This document shows, piece after piece, positions 7,738 to 12,853 of a stretch of DNA of 12,853 nucleotides. Each line of letters starts with the position of its first letter. Within the stretch, counting starts at the first letter, position 1. The DNA comes from Euperipatoides rowelli. Its lineage: Eukaryota; Onychophora; Udeonychophora; Euonychophora; Peripatopsidae. The DNA is taken from assembly GCA_003024985.2 (NCBI GenBank), contig PXIH01S0044287.1. One strand, given 5' to 3'. The position numbers were made by a program, and so were the translations under genes. The notes below the pieces were generated by a model, which was not told the DNA's origin, did not search any database, and saw only the letters and a list, made by a program, of their open reading frames with translations.

Positions 7738-8939
7738 TTTGCATGCTCAAATTTAAATTATTAAGTTGTTTAACTTATTGATAAAAACCAACAGCTCTGA
7801 ATTTTCCATGGAACACCAGATGTACGGGTAGCGACATACAAATGTGTCATGAGACTCATGACAAACTGGTTGAGAAAATACTGATTTAGAGTGTCAAAAT
7901 GAATCTACTGTCATTAAATGATGTTAAAGTTTGAAGGATTTTTTTTCCTTAAAAAAAAACTTTTGAAAAGTTATGATTAGCCTAGAATAGGCTAAATTTA
8001 TCATTTAGTCAAATTTTCATTCTCCTCCTTCGCTTCTTTTGAATGTAGATACAGAGCACAAAAAGCTTTGTTATCAGTGATATAATTTCAATAGACATAT
8101 TACTATTATTCCTTATGGATTTATAAAAACTAATTTATTTTCCTCGTTCTTAAAATGAATGTTTCTGAAAAGTGCCATAGTAAACCCAACTTTTATAGTT
8201 TTTTTTTATTAAAAAAATTTTATTATACAGTAGGCCTATATAGGCTCTACTGTATACATTTTATTTTTAGAAAAAGAAAGAAAAAAAAGGAATTGACAAA
8301 CCTTGTAAGGTTAATAAAAGTAATATGTTGCTTTGGTTCTTTGTATAAAAAATATTTTGTAGATGGATCAACTTTGTTCACAAATACTTCTATTTATTAC
8401 TTTAAAAAAAAAGCTTTCAATAAAAAAAGAAGAAAAAAAAAGCTTTTGATATAAAAGAAGAAATAAAATTCATTTAGGTTTATGCTTGTAAATATAATTT
8501 ATTTTGTATAGTATAAATAAGGGCTAGAATAGTCTTTATATTTTTCAATCAGAATTGACTTCAGATGTTTAGTCTTGACCTAGTTCATACTATTTTATGT
8601 ACAGTTTGTACTATATTTTATAATCATAGTAAGTTCTGTTTCCAAGGATTAGAATATGGCTAGTATTAGATTCAAGAAATGTTAGAATAAAGCAAACCAT
8701 ATTATTTAAAAAAAATTACAAGTGTTAAAATGGAAAAATGATAGTGACTATGTTAAAATTTTATGACAATAAAAGCCTAGGCTATTTTTAATAAAATTAA
8801 ATTGAAAAGAGCAGGTAATTTAAATTTAAATTTATCTGTAATAGGGTAGGCTTCCTGCAGAAAAGGGAAAAGTTATTAATTTATAAATTTTAGGTTAATT
8901 TAATTTATAATAGTTTATTGTTAAGAAGAAAAATTCCTG
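7738..8939. other. AT-rich non-coding stretch
   Basis: No gene is visible. The 99-codon plus-strand frame at 8155-8454 is Lys/Phe/Tyr-rich because it crosses A- and T-runs, and it has no motif. A-rich tracts lie at about 8268-8290 and 8404-8465; the second contains two AAAAAAAAGCTTT words. An imperfect palindrome at 8224-8256 is listed separately. Confidence 0.6.
8224..8256. repeat. Nested palindrome with TAGGCC core
   Basis: Outer arms TATACAGTAG (8224-8233) and CTACTGTATA (8247-8256) are perfectly complementary. Between them lies a second perfect palindrome, GCCTATATAGGC (8234-8245), and a single unpaired T at 8246. It unites the two words that recur in this window, ACAGTA and TAGGCC, in one structure. 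Confidence 0.8.
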
Positions 8940-9047
8940 TTGTGGCCGGAATTTTATGTCAAATTTCGGCTATTAGAGGTTCCGGCCTTAGTATAAGAGC
9001 TCTGTGTTCCGGCCAAAGTTGAAAATTCCAGTTCCGGTATATCCCTG
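8940..9047. repeat. CCGG-rich patch, possible transposon end
   Basis: Four CCGG sites (8946, 8982, 9009 and 9034) fall within 92 bases, in words such as TGGCCGGAATTTT, GGTTCCGGCCTTA, GTTCCGGCCAAAG and AGTTCCGGTATA. The patch ends with ATATCCCTG at 9047. Read on the minus strand it starts CAGGGATATACCGG, and hAT-type elements often start CAGGG. I found no matching left end, so a solo transposon end or a repeat fragment is only a suggestion. Confidence 0.35.
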
Positions 9048-9430
9048 CAAAGGATAATTATATAATCTAAGAATCCATAGACCCTCTTTTTTTTTTTTTT
9101 TTTCATGACTTATTGCAACTTTAGTAGGCCTAATCAAGAAGTTCATAAATGGAGATTGCTTAAAAGTGTATCATTTGCGTGCTTTAATTAATTTCTGTTT
9201 TATATATGAGGTGTCTGATTAACCTATACTTTTTTATGCTATAGCTACATTTTTATAGAAAGTATAAATAAAAACAAGTTTAGGTCAGTAAAAAAAAGGG
9301 TTTGGCTGTCTGGTCAGTTAGTTTCATTTATGTGAAAAGAAACCACTTAATTTATTTTAAGGGCCATATTATTTGATTTCAATAATTTTAAAATGTGTAA
9401 TTGATCAATTTTAAACTTATGGTATACTGA
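9048..9430. other. Non-coding DNA upstream of the coding exon (intron)
   Basis: This is AT-rich sequence with a 16-base T run near 9087 and a TAGGCCTAAT word near 9126. Because a good splice acceptor follows, it is best read as the intron before the first coding exon, with non-coding first exon(s) and promoter left of or far from this point. No upstream exon could be recognised. Confidence 0.5.
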
Positions 9431-9459
9431 TTTTTTTTTCTGATTTTGTTTGTTTTTAG
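9431..9459 (+). promoter_or_regulatory. Splice acceptor of the SIPA1L coding exon
   Basis: A long pyrimidine tract (nine T and C at 9431-9440, then TGATTTTGTTTGTTTTTAG) ends in AG at 9458-9459. This is the strongest acceptor between the AT-rich DNA and the start codon, and it would make the exon begin at 9460. A weaker alternative is the TTGCAG ending at 9580. Confidence 0.6.
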
Positions 9460-9472
9460 ATTTGTTTTCAAG

Positions 9473-9526
9473 ATGTATCCTGTGGTGTGGAAAATAAAAC
9501 TGTTTCCTTGGAAGAGTGGCTCCTAG
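9473..9526 (+). CDS. Upstream ORF 1 in the SIPA1L 5' leader (17 codons)
   Basis: It encodes MYPVVWKIKLFPWKSGS and stops at TAG 9524-9526. Its start (TCAAGATGT) has A at -3, a better context than that of the main start codon. It lies in the exon predicted to begin at 9460 and ends 119 bases before the main ATG. The peptide is unlike any family I know. If the leader includes this segment, ribosomes would meet it first and it could lower main-frame translation; that role is inferred. Confidence 0.45.
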   Translation: MYPVVWKIKLFPWKSGS

Positions 9527-9551
9527 GGGTCACTGTATAAAAATAGGAATT

Positions 9552-9560
9552 ATGGGGTAG
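9552..9560 (+). promoter_or_regulatory. Minimal upstream ORF 2 (ATG-GGG-TAG)
   Basis: A two-codon frame, Met-Gly-stop, lies between the other two uORFs. Such minimal uORFs can stall or recycle ribosomes, but here its existence is all that the sequence shows. Confidence 0.35.
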
Positions 9561-9571
9561 TCTAGTCTGAT

Positions 9572-9616
9572 ATGTTGCAGCAAATTACCCTGAACAAACT
9601 GAATACCAAATCTTAA
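9572..9616 (+). CDS. Upstream ORF 3 in the SIPA1L 5' leader (14 codons)
   Basis: It encodes MLQQITLNKLNTKS, with the stop TAA at 9614-9616, 29 bases before the main ATG. G lies at -3, a fair context. The short distance to the main start would limit reinitiation after it. The peptide has no recognised function. Confidence 0.4.
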   Translation: MLQQITLNKLNTKS

Positions 9617-9645
9617 TCTTATTCTGAAGCTTCAAACTGCTGTCT

Positions 9646-11053
9646 ATGGACAGTGGTATCCAGTCTGTACAGAATTACCGGCCCCAGTCTGTCACCGTTG
9701 AAACGGTGAGAGCAAGGGCCCTTCAAGCTGCGGAATACTACCATAATAACATCTTGCAAAATAGTAATCGAGGGAATACCAACATTGCTCAGGACTCTAC
9801 CAAAGATAGCAGCGAAATGACTAGTGGTCAGTCCAACGGGCTGCTTAGCAAAGATGGGGCCAAAGATGGTTTGCCGAAGCCTGTATATAACAAGCCTTTT
9901 AACAAGACTGAACTTCGAGCTTCATATAGTGAAAGGATATCTCCTCGAGTTAATTTACATCAGACAATGCATGCGTTAAGGATGGAGCGCTACCGCCAGC
10001 AGCAGCAACAGATTTTGAAACAAATGTGGCCCAAGGAAGATTGTTTAGGACATGTCATTGTTAATCATCATACTGTTACTCCAAATAAGCCGGGATTATA
10101 CCGCAGCAATAGTAGTTTAGACCTTGATCATTTAGAGGATTTGGATGATTCTGTACCACTTCGGAGGGATTATGGTAGCGCTTCGTCCATTGATGTTATG
10201 AGCTCCAGTGGAGATAGTAGTTTTTTTGCAATGTTACAGGACTACAAAAATGACAATCCAGATCAGAGAAGTCCTGCTCCTGCCAAAATCCATGAATATT
10301 TGCGAGGGAAGGTTGACTTCAAACCTTCCATTCAAAACGCCTCCAATATTCTTGCCAATGGGTCGGACTCTGTGGATGGAGTTACTAGTCCTAAACTGAA
10401 AAATAAATTTCAAAAATTCAGGGATAAAGAAAAATTAAAATTAAGGACAAAGTCTATAAATGTAGAGCAATCGTTGTTTAGAAAATTACGGGGTTCTAAA
10501 ACTCCTGATGCTAGTGAAACCAGTAGTAAAGGTTCGGACAATTCTAATGAAGCCGAGAACAAATCGGAGGAGAAACTTCGTAAAAAGGCTTTTGCGCATT
10601 ATGACTGTCAAAGTATTACAGTGAACCTTGCGCATACTATGAAAAATAGGACTGCAATGAATCAGCGAAGGAATACAACTACCGGTGCTTCAGCCGCATC
10701 AATAACCCGTGTTTCCACTCCTCAAGGGAGTCTGGAAGACCTCCGGCAGGAGGAAACTGATAATGGGGATGGGAAAAGCAATGAATTGATTTTGAGTTGT
10801 CCATTTTTTAGAAATGAACTTGGTGGAGAACAATTAAGGGTTATTGGGTTCTGTCATTCAAGGACAGATAAAAAGAAATCTTCCACAAACTTTATCCCTC
10901 TAATGAGGTCAAACACAGTTAGTGGTTTATCTGTAATAGATAATCCTTATAGGGTCATAACTAATGAATGCTTTCAGAATCTACAGAACAAACTTATTAT
11001 TGAACTAATTGATCGGGGAGCACTGTATTATAGGCATTTTTTCCACAATCAAG
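9646..11053 (+). CDS. SIPA1L: SIPA1L-family RapGAP, N-terminal coding exon (partial gene)
   Basis: This is the first coding exon of a signal-induced proliferation-associated 1-like (SPAR) protein, a scaffold that stimulates GTP hydrolysis by Rap and in vertebrates organises actin at synapses and junctions. The exon gives 469 residues of a family usually about 1,700-1,800 long; RapGAP, PDZ and C-terminal coiled-coil parts are beyond the window. Family blocks seen in order: YRSNSSLDLDHLEDL (about 152-166), LRRDYGSASSID (172-183), SSFFAMLQDY (191-200), LFRKLRG (277-283), FAHYD (316-320), RRNTTTGASAA (341-351), SNELILSCPFFRNELGGE (378-395), and DRGALYYRHFF (456-466), the lead-in to the RapGAP domain. 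A Gln run lies at 118-122, and much of the rest is Ser/Asn-rich and probably disordered. The start is fixed by an in-frame TGA at 9625-9627 with no other Met between. Codons are GC-richer than the flanking DNA. The last base (G, 11053) begins a split codon, phase 1. Which paralogue it equals (L1, L2, L3 or the single invertebrate gene) cannot be told. The first 90 or so residues are not alignable by eye. Confidence 0.88.
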
Positions 11054-11059
11054 GTAAGT
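11051..11059 (+). promoter_or_regulatory. Splice donor ending the SIPA1L exon
   Basis: AAG|GTAAGT at 11051-11059 matches the consensus donor perfectly after the cut. Cutting after 11053 leaves a single G, so the next codon is Gxx. In vertebrate relatives the residues after YYRKFF-type sequence include a Glu-His pair, which a G-first codon allows. Reading through instead gives Gly-Lys-stop, an unlikely end in the middle of a conserved block. Confidence 0.9.
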
Positions 11060-11886
11060 GATATGATTGTTTTATCGTATTATAAGTTTTATTATCTGGT
11101 AATAGTTTTATTTTCAGTCATTTTAAATACTAACAGAATATGTGCAATATTATACTTTTAAATCAGTGTTAGATCATTCTTTATTTTGTTTTGTTTTTAG
11201 ATTTTATATAACTTGTTCTTAGTAATGTATATTTTTTACATAAATTTTTATAGTTCCAAACATTAACATATTTAAATAATTATTACTTGAAATTAATTTT
11301 TGTCTTTTTGATTATAATCACCATAGATAATGTAGAACCAACAACAGATGAGTGGGGTTTTTTTCTTTCTTTGTGAATTAATGTTCATGTGGAATTTATG
11401 TGCATCAGATTGTTTTTATCTTGAACAACTAAAATTAATTCTTTTATTGAATTTTTTGCTTATACTTTATTAACAAAGTCAGTAGATATATAGAGTGTGC
11501 CATCAAAGTTAGACTTCATTTACATTTATAATAGCAAAATGGTAATGGCGCAAGTTTAAACAAGTTAAAAAACATATTTAAGGTACAAAAAAAAAAGAGA
11601 GAGAAAAAAAAAGCTAAAAGAAAACAAAAAATTCACAAAAAGAAAATTAAAGACAGAGTGAAAAAATATATTAAATATTGACTATGGTCCTATTTATTCT
11701 AAATTGCTTGGTTGTCCAAAATGTTTCTGAATGGTTTTAGGGTTGTATTTGTATCTGTTTTTACCAGATTTCATTAATGAAGTTAAGCTATTTCCTACAT
11801 TAGCAACCACAATATAGGCTGCATAAAATCTTCATTACCGGTATAACCAATTTTAAAATAAACCTAAGTACCGTAGTCATATTCTT
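11060..11886. other. Intron sequence with an A-rich tract
   Basis: This is AT-rich intron after the coding exon. An A-rich patch with AGAGAG words lies at about 11586-11660. I looked for the expected next exon, which should encode an NYFG-like stretch of the RapGAP domain, and did not find it anywhere to the right edge. Confidence 0.6.
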
Positions 11887-12185
11887 CAGGGCGCATCCTT
11901 TTTTTAATGAAAGGAAACAGGTTGCCCTACCTATACAGGCCTATGGGCAGCAACTTTCAGGAATGACTGGCAACTCTTTTTCTCACAAAGATTTCTATTG
12001 TGAACATTCTAAACATGATGTGTGTTTTGAAATATTTCATTACTATTTATGGGTAAACAAGGGGACATGGTTAAAATTCACTTCCTAATTAGATGCTTTA
12101 AACTAGTGACCATAAAAAAATGGATGGCATTTTCCAAAGATATCATGGCATTTGCCATCAATGTCATACTAAATTTTGAGCCCTG
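11887..12185. mobile_element. Possible non-autonomous hAT-type element in the intron
   Basis: The right end reads TTTGAGCCCTG, so on the minus strand it starts CAGGGCTCAAAATTTAG, closely resembling the CAGGGCTCGAAATTAAC-like termini common among animal hAT elements. On the left, CAGGGCGCATCC at 11887 could be the partner (CAGGGC then C). The interior holds short inverted words, such as GATGGCA with TGCCATC at 12122-12160 and GTTGCC with GGGCAGCAAC at 11920-11955, as such elements often do. The eight bases outside each end (ATATTCTT-like and TTCATTAC) are not the same, so a target duplication is not seen and the left limit is uncertain. Confidence 0.4.
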
Positions 12186-12783
12186 TTCATTACAGATCAT
12201 TTTTACTAGATCTATTATATACAGTATATATATATAGGATGATTTAAATTGCCCTTTTGGAGCTACTGGTAATTCTGTTTAATAAATTAAATGCATGAAA
12301 TTGTGATATAATTTAGTCTAGTATAATCTCATAAATTATTTTATTAGTTAATATAAATATAGTCTGTAAACAAGGGATTTTAGCAATATTAATAAATTAT
12401 TCAAGATAAATCAAAAATGTGTTTTGAGATTAAATTATTCTCTAAAGAAGCAATATGATTTTATAAAAATTTTATTAATTAATAAGTTCTCTTATGAACA
12501 TCGTCTATATGTTACATGCATATGTTAATAAAGGCTAAATTTGAATAATGAATCGAATCTTTTAAAAAAAGGTTTATGGTAAACAAGTGTTCCTTATCAA
12601 TTTTGTTAAGGGTAATTTAAACTGTACATGAACAACATTGTAGGCTTTAGTATACAGTATATTGGTATAAATAGCATAGGGTTAATGTTAAACAAAATTT
12701 TAATGGTCACAATATTTGAGGATTCACAATGCTGATATGTACTGTAAATATTTGAAACCAGTAGTATATAATATGGGGGTTCT
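12186..12783. other. Intron sequence, nothing further recognised
   Basis: This is AT-rich DNA with a (TA)6 tract at 12225-12236 and two ATACAGTATAT words (about 12219 and 12653). The minus-strand frame near the right edge owes its Ala/Tyr/Cys-repeat start to the minisatellite at 12784 and is not considered a gene. Confidence 0.6.
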
Positions 12784-12841
12784 GGCGCAGGCGCATAGGC
12801 GCAGATAGGCGCATAGGCGCATAGGCGTAGATAGGCGCATA
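12784..12841. repeat. GGCGCATA minisatellite, CpG-containing
   Basis: Units of GGCGCATA, some extended to GGCGCAGATA or GGCGTAGATA, are repeated about seven times, ending at GGCGCATATGAG just before the window edge. Each unit holds a CpG, rare elsewhere in this window. One unit carries GGCGTAG, which is what deamination of a methylated CpG would give. The array appears to end inside the window, since AGAAGCATTT follows. Confidence 0.85.
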
Positions 12842-12853
12842 TGAGAAGCATTT

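Noticed and set aside
8155-8454. 99-codon Lys/Phe-rich frame
   Set aside because: It is produced by A- and T-runs that lack stops in one frame; it has no domain, signal or conserved block.
10208-10399. Second plus-strand frame inside the SIPA1L exon
   Set aside because: It lies in another frame of a well-supported coding exon and is simply a shadow of it.
12606-12851. Minus-strand frame with YAPICAYAP-type repeat start
   Set aside because: The repetitive part is the GGCGCATA array read backward; the remainder is AT-rich intron.
11054-12853. Search for the next SIPA1L exon (RapGAP domain)
   Set aside because: No segment encodes the expected NYFG or GPVAVS-like sequence after an AG acceptor in phase 1; the next exon must be outside the window.

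Overview
The window looks like a piece of a eukaryotic, probably marine invertebrate, nuclear genome. It is strongly AT-rich, with long poly-A and poly-T runs, dispersed inverted-repeat elements, a U6 snRNA-like locus and one large, clearly coding, GC-richer exon that ends in a consensus GT splice donor. The exon belongs to the metazoan SIPA1L (SPAR) Rap-GTPase-activating protein family. A recurring TAGGCC/TAGGCT word and frequent ATACAGTAT words give the non-coding DNA a distinctive flavour. They hint at a deuterostome or another marine animal, but the species cannot be fixed from this sequence.

Layout. 115-876: inverted repeats of about 62 bp flank a decayed non-LTR retrotransposon reverse transcriptase read on the minus strand. 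953-2437: AT-rich DNA with no gene. 2438-3001: a 564-bp element with inverted terminal repeats of about 75 bp, flanked by TTAA. 3011-3117: a near-complete U6 snRNA on the minus strand, five bases beyond that TTAA. 3186-5019: repeat-rich DNA with a purine-rich tract, an AGT microsatellite, an 18-bp minisatellite of 11 units plus a degenerate CGATG-rich tail, a possible short MITE, a 62-bp duplication and a 30-bp-arm hairpin. 5020-9459: essentially gene-free AT-rich DNA with small palindromes, a possible LINE tail and a CCGG-rich patch.

9460-11053 is the only protein-coding feature: the first coding exon of a SIPA1L-type gene on the plus strand. It has a 5' UTR part with an intron acceptor in front and three short upstream ORFs, then 469 complete codons plus one base before a phase-1 donor. 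The RapGAP, PDZ and later domains must lie on exons beyond the right edge. From 11054 to the end is intron, holding a possible hAT-type non-autonomous element at 11887-12185 and a CpG-containing GGCGCATA minisatellite at 12784-12841.

No operon, CRISPR, phage or other prokaryotic system is present, and I did not find a convincing new multi-gene system. The items most worth following are the uORF-laden leader of the SIPA1L gene, the U6 locus with a compensated stem change lying against a transposon-like element, and the inverted-repeat unit with a retroelement core.
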